Assembly: GCA_004794655.1 (NCBI GenBank) | Contig: SMMW01000635.1 | Span: 124,001 to 188,000, forward strand | DNA length: 64,000 nucleotides | Source: Marisa cornuarietis | Lineage: Eukaryota; Mollusca; Gastropoda; Architaenioglossa; Ampullariidae | Direction: 5' to 3' | Part shown: piece by piece, positions 1 through 11,550 of the stretch | Numbering within the stretch: the stretch's first letter is position 1 | How the letters are laid out: every line of letters begins with the position of its first letter | Program-made: the position numbers and the translations under genes | The notes under the pieces: model-generated | Told to the model about the DNA's origin: nothing | Seen by the model: only the letters and a program-made list of their open reading frames with translations | Databases searched by the model: none

Positions 1-1289
1 CCTAAATCTTACCTCCCAAATGCTACTTTCTCTTTCCTTTTCCTGTTGAGACCCTTTAATACCTATTTCTTTTCTTTTTCCCACTTTTTCTCCATGTACC
101 CCTGTGCTGGAGACCACCGTCTTACAAACCTGCACTTTAACGATGTTTGGAAAGTGGTTTACTGATCAAGACCTCTCTATTGCACTAGGTTCATGACTTG
201 AGGTAAATTCGAATTTCTCGAAAGAAACCTCTTGAGCATTAGGTAACAAAAGGTCACAAGGATCACGTTAACGCACCACATGTTAAAGAGAAACAACTCT
301 GCGATTCACAATTTCCTCTACTGGATTACCTTCCTTTGACCGCAGAGCCTTTGAGAAAGAAAACTGCTTTTCACAGCTGTGTTAATTCACGGATATTGCT
401 TTCAAAAGAAATCTCCAATAAATATGAGTGCACATTACTAATACTTTTATCTAATAAAAAATATTTAAATACTTGTAATTTTATTTCCTGTGTATTGTAG
501 CTCTAGCTATTCACTTTCCAGGAACTATGAAGTAGAAATGTTTTCCCGTTGTCCAATAACTCATACTTCGAACTCACCGGTCATAATTTGTTTCTCTTAT
601 AAACTGTAGTCCGTTTTAATGATGATTACTAAATATTTCAATTTTTTATTTTTCAACATCAAACTGCACATAAAATCCTAACTTTTAAAATACTAACAAG
701 AGACGTATTTTCCGATTCAAGTGTAATAGCAGCGAGCAACAAATTGCAGGTTTCTTACATGTATGCCAATGAAGACAGTCTCGTAGCCCACAAGAAAATA
801 CAAGGCCTTTCACTCCTTTGCACGCTTCAAACATGCAGTCATATCACTTTTTTTTATCCCAACTCAAAGGTTGCACGGAATTTTTAATCGTCACAAATAT
901 CATGCCTAAAACAATTCACATAAACTAAAATGCATACATAAGCAGCAAAAGCACTACTGTAAAAAAATGAAACTTATCTGAACTGTTATGTTGATTTCGA
1001 AGCCATTTTTTTCTGTGTCTGCCTCGAAAATGATGGATCACTGCAAAAATTTGCTCGTGAAAAACTGAAAAGTACTTAGAGAACGGAGATTAGACTCCTG
1101 ACCCACGCTTTTCCTTATAACGAGAATATCACACGGCAGTCATACCTTAGAAAATCTCGAGTTAAGACATGTAATTTACCAAGGCATCTTTATGTGATTA
1201 AATGTTTAATGTATTTTTCAAATTATGTAACTAATAACCACCTGAGAACGCTTTTCTTGTTCGACTCTGTTTTTGAACAGCCTACTTCT

Positions 1290-1640
1290 CTCAACCACTA
1301 GAAGAAGCAGATACTACGAGTTGTGTGAAAATACAAGGTGACCTGTTCCTCGGATGCAGATCGAATGACAAGGAGAGAGCGATAAAAACCTGCCTCGGCA
1401 TTTTCAGCAAAAAACGAGTGTTAATATGCTTGTCAGCTTCCAGTGCAATTAACCAATGATAATCTTCAATACATGCCATTCTATGGAGTGCAACCCAAGT
1501 TCTGCCATCTGTAATTCCTTTAAGGAAGCTCTAGGCCGTTGTATTGAGAAAGTAGATAAGCCCCAACCCGTCTGTTGAGTGTTTATCGTTCACCCAACGG
1601 CTCAAGAATGCCAATCAAATCTTGGAAGACCCCAAACGAT
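1290..1640 (+). pseudogene. C8-like terminal exon, broken copy
   Basis: Left-duplicate counterpart of the open exon at 20990-21331. The same Cys-rich reading (LFLGC..., NPMIIFNTCLS, CNSFKEALGRC in the right copy) is disrupted here. There is an in-frame TGA soon after CENTR, an extra base in the same stretch, and a missing C in the run before ATGATAATC. It would be the last exon of a plus-strand paralogue whose earlier exons lie left of the window. Call: decayed exon. Confidence 0.7.
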
Positions 1641-1800
1641 GAAGAATAAGAAATGATTCATGACAGAAGCATGAACATTCCATTGTCCAATCGATACCGA
1701 TTATCAATTATTGCCCGAACCAGCGGCAAAATTAGCTTCGGCCGCATGATCCAGTGGCGTTGCTGCTCGTCTGCAATGGCCTTTATCTCTACAGGGACTA

Positions 1801-1925
1801 TATTATTATTATTATTATTAAGCTCAGGTAAACGGTATACCATGTCTATATGTAAGAGTAACAGACACCTGAAATCATTTGTGCCATCCGCAGTCCAGCT
1901 GCTTAATCTTAGATGAGCTGTCAAT

Positions 1926-1974
<49 letters not shown>

Positions 1975-2165
1975 TGTTGTAGGTGCATACCTGATTTTCT
2001 TGTTTTTTTATAAGTTTTTTATATGATACATGTTACTTGCCAACTTCCTTTTCCTTCTCATGTTTTCAATTTTTTCATTCAGTGTTGAACTCGAGCACAT
2101 TTCCATATTGAAATTGCCCAATGGGACAAATAAAGTTGGTCATTGTCATTGTCATTGCTATCACC
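1801..2165 (+). mobile_element. LINE 3' end remnant with (GT)n and CATTGT tail
   Basis: The stretch 1840-1910 reads SNRHLKSFVPSAVQLLNL, the typical extreme C-terminus of non-LTR retrotransposon reverse transcriptase ORFs. It is followed by an AT-rich 3' UTR invaded by a (GT)n microsatellite (about 1926-1972). It ends at GGGACAAATAAAGTTGGTCATTGTCATTGTCATTG, a polyadenylation-like hexamer plus a short CATTGT repeat tail typical of CR1/L2-type LINEs. A short ATT repeat sits at 1801-1819. Only the 3' end is present. Confidence 0.6.
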
Positions 2166-2583
2166 AAGCAGACTCAAACTTCCGACGGAAATTTGCACCA
2201 CTCTCGCAAAATGCTGTGAGAATGATACTGAACCGTTGTCAGAGCTAAAGGGATGTTAGTTAACTTTATTCTGAAATTACTAACTGGAGTTTCAGACGTG
2301 CCGTTCTTTTCTATTATTGCAAGATCAGTTTTTTGTTAGTCTCTGAAAGTGCTTTTGACATATTATTATTAGTAGTACTCTTTTGATCACGATTATTTAT
2401 TTCCGCATTTGGAGCAAATTATCATGATTATTTAGCTGCGTTTATTAATTCTACCACATTATCATGGTTATCACCCTGTAATCTTCAAACACGTGTGACG
2501 AAAACTTCTGTAAGGATACAGAAACAACACCAGCAATTTTTCTGAGGGAGCAATGCTAGTACTTGAAAAAAAAAAAACATAAC

Positions 2584-2730
2584 AAGCGGCCCCGGTAGCG
2601 TAGTGGTTAAAACCACGGACGTGTACAGGTGGACAGACGACTGTTGTGCCGAGATCAGCGCTTAGCCTCGTGCAAAGTTCTCCTCTCTTAGTCTCGACGA
2701 GCTTCAACAATGAATGTGACTAAACCGGAA
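2584..2730 (+). mobile_element. tRNA-like SINE fragment
   Basis: GGCCCCGGTAGCGTAGTGG followed by TTAAAACCACGGACGTG has a good RNA polymerase III A-box (TAGCGTAGTGG). A recognisable B-box is weak (GCCGAGATC). Also present in the right duplicate at 22320. No clear target-site duplication was seen. Confidence 0.45.
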
Positions 2731-2903
2731 GATTTTATTTTTACACGAAAGCTTCGTTCTAACCGTTAACCGATAAAAATCGTCTGCATGCAGTCCATAT
2801 CTGCTTATCGCGTGCAGTAAGGGCCTTCTCCACTCATCTTACTCCACACTCACGCCAAGCTTAGGCAAACGCATAAAACTTAAGCCCCGGCTACTGGCAC
2901 TGG

Positions 2904-3266
2904 TGGTACTCACAATGATACACAACAACATGTGGGAAAAAGAATTCTGCTACCTGCAGAAAGCCCCCGGCGCCCAGCCCTGCGAGCAGGTGTCCCATAC
3001 AGAGAGTGTCCCGAGAAGAGATCTTAACCCTGAGCCGCTCAATGCAGTGGTGACAATCCAGGGTTTTAACCACGGAGTTATATTACTAGTGGAGTAGCAT
3101 CTTAGCCGTCTGCGCTGGAAAGCGCGAAAACCGGTTGTGTTCGCGCATTGGGTTATAGCAGCTTCCGGCGCTACCTTCGAGAATGGGCGAATCGAGCACT
3201 TCAATCATTCCCTTGGAAAAAATGTTCTAGCGGTTCAGATTGTTGTGTATCATTGTGAGTACCATG
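2904..3266 (-). mobile_element. SINE-like unit bounded by a 25-bp inverted repeat
   Basis: On the minus strand, from about 3110 downwards, the reading CGTGGTTAAAACCCTGGATT ... GGGTTAAGATCTCTTCTCGG ... CAGGGCTGG resembles the body of the better preserved SINE at 6251-6439. The unit is bracketed by the inverted 25-mers starting TGGTACTCACAATGATACAC at 2904 and GTGTATCATTGTGAGTACCA ending near 3265. This suggests two fused elements or a foldback unit. The same structure is found at about 22640-23000. Confidence 0.45.
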
Positions 3267-3815
3267 GACTGGTGTATTTTTGATTATCAAGAATAAAGTG
3301 ACTTTAGATTGGCTACAAAAGTATTAAGCATTGCTTGGTTGTGATTCTGTGTTTTTCTCCAGGTCTACAAATCGTGACGATGGGCCATTTTGTTTGTAAG
3401 TTTACAGACAGACCAGGCAGGACAAAGACAGAGACAGACAGGCAAGACCAGGACAGAACAAGACAGATAAGAAAGACCAGAACAAACACAGAGAAGATCT
3501 ATTATGTTGACATTCATCCCCAAACGCACACGTCTCTCATACCCTAGACACACCATTATAAGAACAAATTCTGTTCATTGCCTATTGTTTTATTTCATGC
3601 ACACCATCGCATGTTGAACAAGAAACATTACAATTTCTGGCAATGATTCTACTTTGCTGTACAGTAATCATGTTTAACGAGCAAAGCCAGATATCCCAAC
3701 TGAAGATTTGTCTCTGGATAGGGTTTGCTCTGCAGATTCTATGACGTGTGTACAACTGCATGTTTTCCTATCCGTTAGATGTGGGTCCAAACAAAGTAGT
3801 GCTGAAGTAAAACTG

Positions 3816-4079
3816 TTACAGACAGTTATTTTTCTGTTCAATGCGAAATGTCACCGGCACGGGACATCCGTAGGTATTCTTAAAATTGAGGCTGCACAAA
3901 GACCCTCCACACACCTGGGACAGGCATTGGTTGAAGACGGCCATGAGGCTCACTCCTAAACATCTGACCGTCTTCTTGTTCTTGACCACTCCGCTGCATG
4001 CTCTCACAGCTAAGCTCTTGCGAGGACAGTTTTGGAATAGTTGCAAACTATTACTGCACTCCCCAGCATACGGAAGAAG
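3816..4079 (-). pseudogene. C8-like terminal exon of gene B duplicate
   Basis: Minus-strand exon of 264 nt, still open, with the same limits as exon 6 of gene B (23553-23816): ...ECSNSLQLFQNCPRK, RACSGVV, RCLG, VFNQCLSQVCGG, then stop. Cysteine positions agree with the right copy. The exon is open, but the gene it belongs to is dead: its upstream VWD3 exon has a stop (5594-5596) and exons 1-4 are missing beyond the duplication edge at 6459. Confidence 0.75.
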
Positions 4080-4357
4080 CTCGGATTGATTAGATATTCT
4101 GTCGACAGAATAAACTTGCAGTTGTAACTGAAGCAGCTATTTTCTCGACGCAGAAAATGTTTAATAGTAAGCATTTATGTAATACTTACTTAAGTTTACC
4201 TAATGACCTAGATTTTCTAGCTTTTCTAAATGTTTGCTTTGTGCCTGAGGTCTTTTGTCCATCTTACATTTTCAAAACCTTTGCTATCATATCACAAAGT
4301 AAACCAAAAACAATTATGTTTAAAGAGAAATTAACTTAAAATGGAAATAATTTTTAA

Positions 4358-4645
4358 GGTGACCGGTCACTTAATCCCAGAAATTTAATCCCGGACACTT
4401 AATCCCCTAGACTTTTAATCCCTAGGCACTTAATCCCCAGACACTTAATCCCCTAGACTTTTAATCCCTAGGCACTTAATCCCCAGACACTTAATCCCCT
4501 AGACTTTTAATCCCTAGGCACTTAATCCCCAGACACTTAATTAAACTTTTAACCCTACATTATTTATAGATGAAATTTCATTTTTAGGATTGTTTGGGGA
4601 TTAAGTGCTAAGGGATTAAGTGTCTGGGGAGTAAGTGTGTAGGAT
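4358..4645. repeat. TTAATCCC minisatellite with inverted arms (deleted-loop version)
   Basis: A 46-bp unit (ACTTTTAATCCCTAGGCACT...) is repeated about three times at 4411-4546, preceded by GGTGACCGGTCACTTAATCCC. The reverse complement (GGGATTAAGTGTCTGGGG) follows at about 4595-4640. In the right duplicate the same arms flank about 700 bp of unique sequence, so this copy looks like a collapsed foldback element. Confidence 0.75.
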
Positions 4646-5533
4646 TCAATTTTTAAATATTAAAAAGTTAAAACGTTGAGCACTACTATATATATATTTT
4701 TTTCAACCTATGTACTTGTATACTATGGATATATAAGCCAAGAAGGCAAAGATAAGCAGATAAAGATTTTCTTGCTTGGGAATTTGAACATTTGCAATAA
4801 GGCCACTTATCCATATTACAGTTGCAATCTGTACTACGACACCTGTCATCGATGGCAAATAACTCATTCTGTTCTAGTTAACCGGTTTTGACAGAAATGT
4901 GACAGAAATGTGTCACTCATTTAGCATCATAGTCTGACAAGAAGAGGGGGTCAAAGTAACACTGACACAACTTCTTTATCCAAGTTATTTTTAGATTTAA
5001 GCCGTTCCCTTCTGATAAGTCTAAGAAATGTAAGAGAGTCGTTAAAAAAAGGATTTAACAAGTCGAGTTCAAACTGATTTGTATGTATGTGTGTGCAGAG
5101 CATCTGCATGTGATTATTTCTCATTTTTAAATAAAATTCGTTAAAGTTCATTTACGACCTAATATGTGCTTAGGTGTTGTTTTCACTTACAGAGTCTGAT
5201 TTAGTCTCTGGTCCAGTATACTGTAAAGCATAACCTGAAAAAAGATCATTGCATCAACATTTTGTACTTGGATAGAGTTGCAGTTAATAGTCATCTATTT
5301 TTCTGAAATATAAAATGCACGAAGCGTTGGATCAGTTTTCATGCTCGTGCTCGCGTGCACACACACCTACACACAAAAACGAATGCATGCACAATACCAA
5401 CTTTGTCGACAAAGTTATTTACCTGAACAAATTTATGTTAAAGTTCACTCTGTCACTTTTTACAAAAACATCAAGTACATGCTGGTGTGCATATAAGGAG
5501 GCACACCCGACTGTTCCATTTTTCTAATAGTAC

Positions 5534-5633
5534 CTGATGTCGCTTATTCAGATTTAGCCGAACTTTTTCCCTGTTGAAGATCTCGTTGTCGTCTTATGGT
5601 GATGTTCGACCGCACAGAACATTAGGCGGGAAA
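5534..5633 (-). pseudogene. VWD third exon of gene B duplicate, with premature stop
   Basis: 100-nt minus-strand exon matching 25871-25970 of gene B, with the same acceptor (TGTGTCTGCAG) and donor (CATCAG/GTACTA). It reads FPPNVLCGRTSP then TAA (plus-strand TTA at 5594-5596) where gene B has TAT (Tyr), then DDNEIFNREKV. The single base change makes this copy non-functional. Confidence 0.85.
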
Positions 5634-6250
5634 CTGCAGACACAAGATAGCAAGTAAACAAATCTGTGCGTACGTAGAAAGAATCCCGACCGTTTGTCCG
5701 ATCCTAAATACATCTACAGAATAACTGGTTTTGATTATTTTGCTCTGAAGAATCTTTATTTGAATGTTTATTTAACTTTTTATGTAACTTGTACCTACAC
5801 GTTCTATAAATCTGCTAGGCACTCAAACGTTTGGCAATCACGTTTGACATAGTACGAGGGAGCAAGCGAACTACAGGAAGAGACAAAAGGAGACACAAAG
5901 ATCTATCATCACAATGTATATCGCCTTTTTTAAATTGTCCTCTGTTTATAGCTTTGTACTTTAATCTAGTCCACAAGCACACTTCAAACTTCCAGCCTGT
6001 CAGGAGATGATGCGTCACCAAGTAAATGCTGTCGTTGCTAGTATTTAACAATCGAATGAAATTTTTTTTTAAATTGAAAATACTCAGTGCAGATTGAATA
6101 ATACTTTAGTCATTACATCAAGGTAAGTTTTGTATATGAGGTAGGGAAGGGAAATGATTTCCTATATGGTTTAGGGTTTAAAGTGCTGCTAAGTCTATTT
6201 TTTGTGTCAGCGAGGACAATACGCTTTATTATGCGGTGTATGCGCTACGA

Positions 6251-6439
6251 ATTTTTTTTAATTGGTGTTTTTACGCCGAACCAGCAACTAAGGCTATAAG
6301 ACGGCAAGGCAGCCAGCCCTGTAAACAGATGCCACATGCAGAGAAAAACAGCGTGCCCGAGACGAGAACTGAACCCAGGACAGCCAACCTTCACTTTATT
6401 GGTGACAGGCGCTAACCGTTGCGCCACCGGACCGCCCTA
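6251..6439 (-). mobile_element. tRNA-derived SINE with 12-bp target-site duplication
   Basis: Read on the minus strand it begins AGGGCGGTCCGGTGGCGCAA and has A-box TGGCGCAACGG and B-box-like GGTTCAGTTCTC. It continues into a conserved body (CATGTGGCATCTGTTTACAG...) and ends in AAAAACACCAATTAAAAAAAA. The direct repeat TATGCGCTACGA lies on both sides (6239-6250 and 6440-6451). The orthologous insertion in the right duplicate (26593-26782) has the same target repeat, so insertion came before duplication. Confidence 0.85.
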
Positions 6440-6459
6440 TATGCGCTACGAGAGACCAA

Positions 6460-7215
6460 ACTGTCACGGACCAGTCCGTGCCATAGTTTTTTCAGGCTAT
6501 GTTAACCCCTTTACAACTTGTGGCTTACACGTGTGGACAGAGTGTATGCTGGAATGAACGTGATCGGTAGAGAAGTAATGGTTAAGTTTAGTGAACACTG
6601 CTCAGCAGTAGAGTTGAGCGTGAAAGAAATCCTATAAAAGGTGTTCAGGCCCGGGATACTAGAGGAGGAGAAGGATAGAGAAGAGGTGTGTTGTTCGGAG
6701 TAGTCAAAGTGTTCATTTTTCACCCCTGGAGGGAAGGATGACCAGAGCGATTTGGATTATGTGTCATTGGTGTTCTTGCTTTATGTGTATGAGTAGTGCT
6801 ATTTGAGTTGTGGAATTCTGGGAGATTGGAGGTAGGAAGGGCGACTACCCAAATATAGCTGACTGCTGAACTGTAAAACTGTAAGTATTGTCGTTGATGA
6901 CTGTTATTTGGGAGAGAACATCCTCATCCTGAGGAACTAAATTGTATGACTTAAAGGTGATATATATTGAGAACTTGAATTGTGGGGGAAGGATTGATTA
7001 AGGATTGAATAACTAAGAATGGAAGCCTAAAGTGTATTGTGTAAAGGTAACATACTGAGAACTCGAACTGTGGGAAAGAATTGATCAAGACGTTGATAAG
7101 TGAACATGGAAGAATGGAGCGTATGATCTCCAGGTGAAGGAGTGAGGACTGTTGTTTTGATGACTTGACTGTTTTAAGAATTTGATAGTGAACATGTACT
7201 AAGAATTTCTGTGTT
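6460..7215 (+). other. Unclassified region at duplication breakpoint, possibly LTR-like
   Basis: Sequence unlike the right copy begins exactly here with TGTCACGGACC, similar to the start of the solo LTR at 47442 (TGTCACGGATC). A good TATA motif (CCTATAAAAGG, about 6631) is followed by an AGAGGAGGAGAAGG tract. Two imperfect copies of a roughly 85-bp unit lie at about 6950-7110. No terminal CA end or target duplication was found, so the LTR reading is tentative. Confidence 0.25.
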
Positions 7216-7216
7216 C

Positions 7217-7890
7217 CTATATTATGGTGTAAAGTCCTGGGGCACATGATAACTGAAGTAATATGATTTGGACAGCCTCGGGCAATCGTTTTGTGTTTTG
7301 TTGAAAGAACGCACAAGTGTCAGGCGTGAGTGTGTGTGCAGCACCACCCGTGTCGTGACAGATGACACCACTGTTTGTTGACATACGCGCACACACCGCC
7401 TCCATTCCTCTTTCCAGTAGAACGAGGGTCTCAATGACAAACGAAAAATCATCTAGTTCCATCGCCGAGTTAGAATCATTATCAGTAAGCCATGTTTCAC
7501 TGAAGCAAAGCAAACTGCACTGTCGAAACGTTCTGTCATATGAGGCGCACGCAAACAGTTCATCCATTTTGTTCGCCAAGGACTGAACATTCCCCATAAT
7601 AACTGAGGGTAACACTGGCTTACTTTGCCTCCTGCGGTTACGTTGTCTCACCCCACCTCTCCTCCTCGGCTTCATGGGCCTGGGTATCATGTCTCGGGGT
7701 AGAAACTCATACGTCCGCCTCCCCACATCAAGGCCGGTGTTAAGTGCACGCAGCTCCGCCATGTTGTAGGTCAGCCGCATTATCGTCAACAATCGTCATG
7801 GCAAGGGCCACACAAAAGGCCATTCACAGCAGCACACACAACATCACCAAACATCTCACCTCCATCTTACAATAATACCTTCTCTAAACT
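7217..7890 (-). mobile_element. LINE endonuclease (ORF 5' part) remnant
   Basis: Minus-strand reading contains PSVIMGNVQSLANKMDEL, CSLLCFSETWL and MELDDFSF. These are the N-terminal signatures of the apurinic-like endonuclease of CR1/L2/Rex-type LINEs (LNxRSLxNKxDEL, ETWL). An Arg/Pro-rich leader precedes them (RPMKPRRRGGVRQRNRRRQ). After DDFSF the frame shifts and later parts (RGGGVCVYVN-like, then VLSTKHKTIARGCPNHITSV in a third frame) are scattered. No reverse transcriptase follows. Dead 5' fragment. Confidence 0.75.
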
Positions 7891-8845
7891 TAAAAAAATA
7901 CAGATATAAAGCAAAAAATATAGACCCCATGCCGAAGACAGAGGAGCAACTAAGGGTAGCTCACACTCTCACTTGTAAGTGATAATCAGGAAAAAAAATG
8001 TCCACAGTGTATGATTAATTACGCCGGTTGCAAATAAGGGTATATCACGAAAGAATAAACGAACTTCAAAAGTCATAAAATAAAATATTTCAAGAAAAGC
8101 GACTAAAAAGTAGAACAATTCAGACACTCTACAGTAATCTGACATTATGTTGAGTGTGTGTATGTGTAGGCTAGAATTTTCATTGTCATTGGTTAGATAA
8201 TTAAAGAATTATGTTTTGTCTACATCATGCTTTAAGTATTTGCAACTTCTCTTATTTTTACAATAACTGGTACAAAAACATAAAAAATAACAACTCACCT
8301 AGAAATATGCCAATAAAAGAAAACTCTCTCAAATTTTGTCTTTGAAAAAGTGTCACATTAGTCTGGGGTCTCTTGTTAGTCGTCAACCCATCACCCTAAA
8401 CAGATTCATCAATTTGAAAAGTTTGTATTCTTTCATTAGCTTTTACCTGTTCACGGTTTTGTCTTTAAGTTGTACAAGTTTCTGAAGTCTTTACATCCAT
8501 TCAGCGTTTTAAAGGCTCTGAGGAGATAACCAAAGCAAGAATACAGCTCGACTGCTTCAGGAACGAGCTACATAGTTATGCCTTTTTCTGTAATTTTTTT
8601 TTTCAGAACAGCCCCTCTTGTCTAAATTACTGTTTCGCACTGAGGTCAGGACCTCTTGAAGCTAACAAAAGTCAAGTGTATGAACTGACTAGATGAAAGT
8701 GCCCTCGTCACAAGGGTTACAGTTACTTGAGGCAAAAGGCCAGCCAAAGCAAAGTGGAGCTATTGCTGTCCACAAAGATATATGTTAAGTGCTTAGCTTC
8801 AAAGTTTTAAAAAACAGGTTGCATGACAGGTTAATGAGGTTGCAA
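7891..8845. other. Intergenic, AT-rich
   Basis: No gene, RNA or repeat family recognised. It holds short A/T runs only and stops in all frames. Confidence 0.5.
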
Positions 8846-8846
8846 T

Positions 8847-9092
8847 GCCGCCTCTAAGAACACCAAATCGCTGGACGCTCTGCTGGACTTGATCAGACAC
8901 TGCTTTCCGGATAATTTAATGACGATGTGTTTTTAACAGGAGACAACAGACGTTGATTTGATTAAAGCCGCTACCAGAAACGTGTCCAATGGAACTGCAA
9001 TGGTGGATGTCACAGACATTATAGAGAGCCTGAAGCTGGTCGTAAGCTCTGGCATGAACGTTCTGGGTCTGGTGGTCTTCTCTATCGCCCTA
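8847..9092 (+). pseudogene. Fragment of an SLC1-type glutamate/neutral amino acid transporter gene
   Basis: Reads ASKNTKSLDALLDLIRHCFP DN... then a stop, then QETTDVDLIKAATRNVSNG, DIIESLKLVVSSG and MNVLGLVVFSIAL. MNVLGLVVF and the SLDALLDLIR..FPDNL block are hallmarks of excitatory amino acid transporters (SLC1/EAAT, sodium-coupled symporters of the plasma membrane). TAA at 8934-8936 falls where the family usually has Gln after CF, a likely CAA to TAA change. Homology stops after SIAL, and the rest of the transporter is absent on both sides. It is followed directly by a LINE tail, so it may be a captured or transduced piece. Not functional. Confidence 0.75.
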
Positions 9093-9164
9093 ATGTATCT
9101 CTGTACCATTGCTTGTGGACATGTTTTAGTCTGTTTCACTTTGTCGGTTGTGTAAATTTGTGTC

Positions 9165-9235
9165 TTTGAATTTCTTTGTAAAGCGCATTGAGCCTTCTAT
9201 AAAAAAGGGAAATGCGCTATATAAATTTCCGTGCA
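9165..9235 (+). mobile_element. L2-like LINE/SINE 3' tail
   Basis: GTAAAGCGCATTGAGCC ... AAATGCGCTATATAAATTT is the hairpin-like 3' tail shared by L2-type LINEs and their SINEs. No coding part is attached. Confidence 0.5.
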
Positions 9236-9289
9236 AAGAAATAGAAACTGTCTTTTCTTTAAATGCTTCTCAAGTTTTTTCGAGCTCCT

Positions 9290-9545
9290 TCCGGCACAGT
9301 CTCTCCACCAACACTCGTCTTGTTCTATCCAGGCTTGATTACTGTAATTCCTTACTCTTATGCTGCCCGACACTACTCCTAACAACTATCCACATAATGC
9401 TAGTCCATCTACTAAATCTTTCCCTTACTTCATTGACGCATAATGACTTTTCCATCTGCTCGTGTTTCTGTGCAGGTGAGTGTTTTGTTTCGTGCGCTAA
9501 GCATGCTCCTTCAAGCGTATGAGCACGCGCTATATAAATCACACT
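9290..9545 (+). mobile_element. Internally deleted L2-like LINE copy
   Basis: 9290-9365 reads [19 protein letters not shown], matching the reverse transcriptase C-terminal part of the copy at 47737-49884. The sequence then jumps straight to that element's 3' UTR (CCACATAATGCTAGTCC...) and ends GCGCTATATAAATC at about 9540. A purine-rich trinucleotide repeat follows as the tail. Confidence 0.75.
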
Positions 9546-9666
9546 TGATGATGATGAGGAGGAGGAGGAGGAGGAGGAGGAGGAGGAGGAGGAGGAGAAG
9601 GCGGAGGAGGAGGAGGAGAAGGCGGAGGAGGAGGAGGAGGAGGAGAAGGCGGAGGAGGAGGAGGAT
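9546..9666. repeat. (GGA)n microsatellite with GGC variants
   Basis: GATGATGAT followed by about 38 GGA units with interspersed GAAGGC. It sits at the 3' end of the LINE remnant and probably grew from its tail. Long open frames over it (poly-Arg, Ser-rich, Pro-rich) are artefacts of the repeat. Confidence 0.95.
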
Positions 9667-10111
9667 GGATACATAAATATCGGGATGTTTTGTTATGTTT
9701 ACACTGCGATTTGGGCAGAATTTGAGGAAACTTGCACACTGGCTGAACTGCACCCTAAAACTTTATTTTTAGTGGCTATTACCTTAAACCAATTACTCTT
9801 CCTTTGAAACCACTGCTCAATATTTGCAGCACATGTAACGAGTGCATAAAACGCAAAATGGTGTCTTTTACTGTAAGAGTATGAAACCTGACGTTTGTTA
9901 TGTTAAGGGTATGCGGTTGTCAGACTTGGAGATATCATAAAGAGTAGATCAAAAAGGGCGTTTAAACGTCAATGTCATTTTTAATTAAAATTATCAAATC
10001 TTTATAGACAGTGTATAAAGTTAGACTTTTGTTTCTACCTGCGACAGGTGCATTAAGAACAAAACCATCTGTTTTCGTGTAAGCACATAAAGCTTGCCAT
10101 TTGCTATCGTC

Positions 10112-10149
<38 letters not shown>

Positions 10150-11550
10150 TTATCTATGTGAGAGCTTTATAGTGCTATTGTATTGCTGTAATATATTGTG
10201 ATATCAAACAAAACTTTAAAAAAAGATAAACAATAAACATTTTGTTGATGTCATTAGCCAAATTTCAGCAATCACTTTGGTCTGAGATACATCCTTTCTT
10301 TAGAAGTGGCCCACTCTGTTGTTGACATAAACACTTTCAGAGTTTTATTTTAATTGACGAATGGTGTGTAGCAGTTGTGGTGCACTAACTACATGCCCTG
10401 AGAAATAATGTTGTTTAATAAATCTCTTTGACGACATTCTTGTTTTAAAGCCCGACTTCAGTCAACGCTGGTCTTTTGATCTACTTTAATGTCTTCCTAA
10501 CAAAAAATAACTCATCTGCTTGATTATTACAAAGGGATATTTAATGTAGTTAATAGAACAGGTTAATGTGGACACACATGAGTGTCTTTAACTACAAAGA
10601 TTTATTTTAGCTATAGAAAGAAGTCGTTACAAATACTGTACCTGAGAAAGAGCACAAAGCATAAATTATTTCGGTACTTCATTCGAATGACACAGCAATT
10701 TCAAGTTTACTCAGAGAAAAGTGCTGTAAATTCTATCTAGCTTGTTTTTGTTCTTATTCGTGTTACCTCTCTTGTTTTTATACTTTTCCTAAGTGTAATC
10801 TTCTTGACGTACTTATAATTTTCTTGATTTTGCTTATCTTTTTATGCTGCTTTTCTTTTTGTATTCTTGTCAATAGTTTATCATCTAATCAACATTCGTA
10901 GCTTCACAAACGAACTCTTACTGAACAAAGATTTAGCTCTTCAACTGCAGTTCCTTTAACTGTCCGTCTAATTTACAACAGTTTAGGAACAACTGTGCAG
11001 AGAAAGAAGATTTAAATATGTATATTGCTTACACATAATTTCACGACTTGGCATAAAGCGACTGTCGAGTCTCAGGCACCATCTGTATTTAGGATGCCAA
11101 AGACATGATATACAACCTAGAAATTGAAAAAATCCCACTTTTATAAGTTTATCATCAATAACAATATGTTAAAGCTGGACATGAAGTCTTAGCACAATAC
11201 TTTCCCTACTGTTAAATGACGGTTGAAATGGGTTTCCTATTTCTTAAATCTGTTGCTTCATTCTTAGACTAATGAGTGATTAGTTTCTTAAGACTGATTT
11301 ACCGCACGTTCTCTTAGTGATATATTCGTTAGAAGTAGTACCGTCCGTCGGCTCAATGTAACTATTTAATTAAAATCTGGACTGTCGTCTGCATAATTTT
11401 ATGCGTATATTTACACATTGGCAGGTAAAATATGCTGCTTAAAGTCAATGATGAAGGCTGATGTCCGATATCCAACAACAAAGAAAAAAAATTGCCGAAC
11501 CATTTATAAGATCATTCCTTTAGAACCTTGCAGATCAAACTTCGCGTCCT
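9667..11550. other. Intergenic, no gene recognised
   Basis: AT-rich sequence with a (GT)n microsatellite at about 10116-10148. No exon, RNA or transposon family recognised. Confidence 0.5.

Larger units (their letters stand above)
1..6459. repeat. Segmental duplication, left copy
   Basis: This block matches 19741-26802 in the same orientation almost base for base, with scattered substitutions and a few indels. It starts at or before the window edge, so its true left end is unknown. It ends just after a SINE and its target-site repeat: both copies read GCGCTACGAGAGACCAA and then diverge. It carries a C8-like exon (+), two SINE-type repeats, a C8-like exon (-), a VWD third exon (-) and a SINE. 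It lacks about 700 bp found in the right copy inside a TTAATCCC foldback element and has about 75 bp extra near 120-200. Its gene pieces are damaged where those of the right copy are open. Confidence 0.95.

Noticed and set aside
9339..9676. Long frames of poly-Arg, Ser-rich and Pro-rich residues
   Set aside because: Translation of the (GGA)n microsatellite in several frames; no coding signal outside it.
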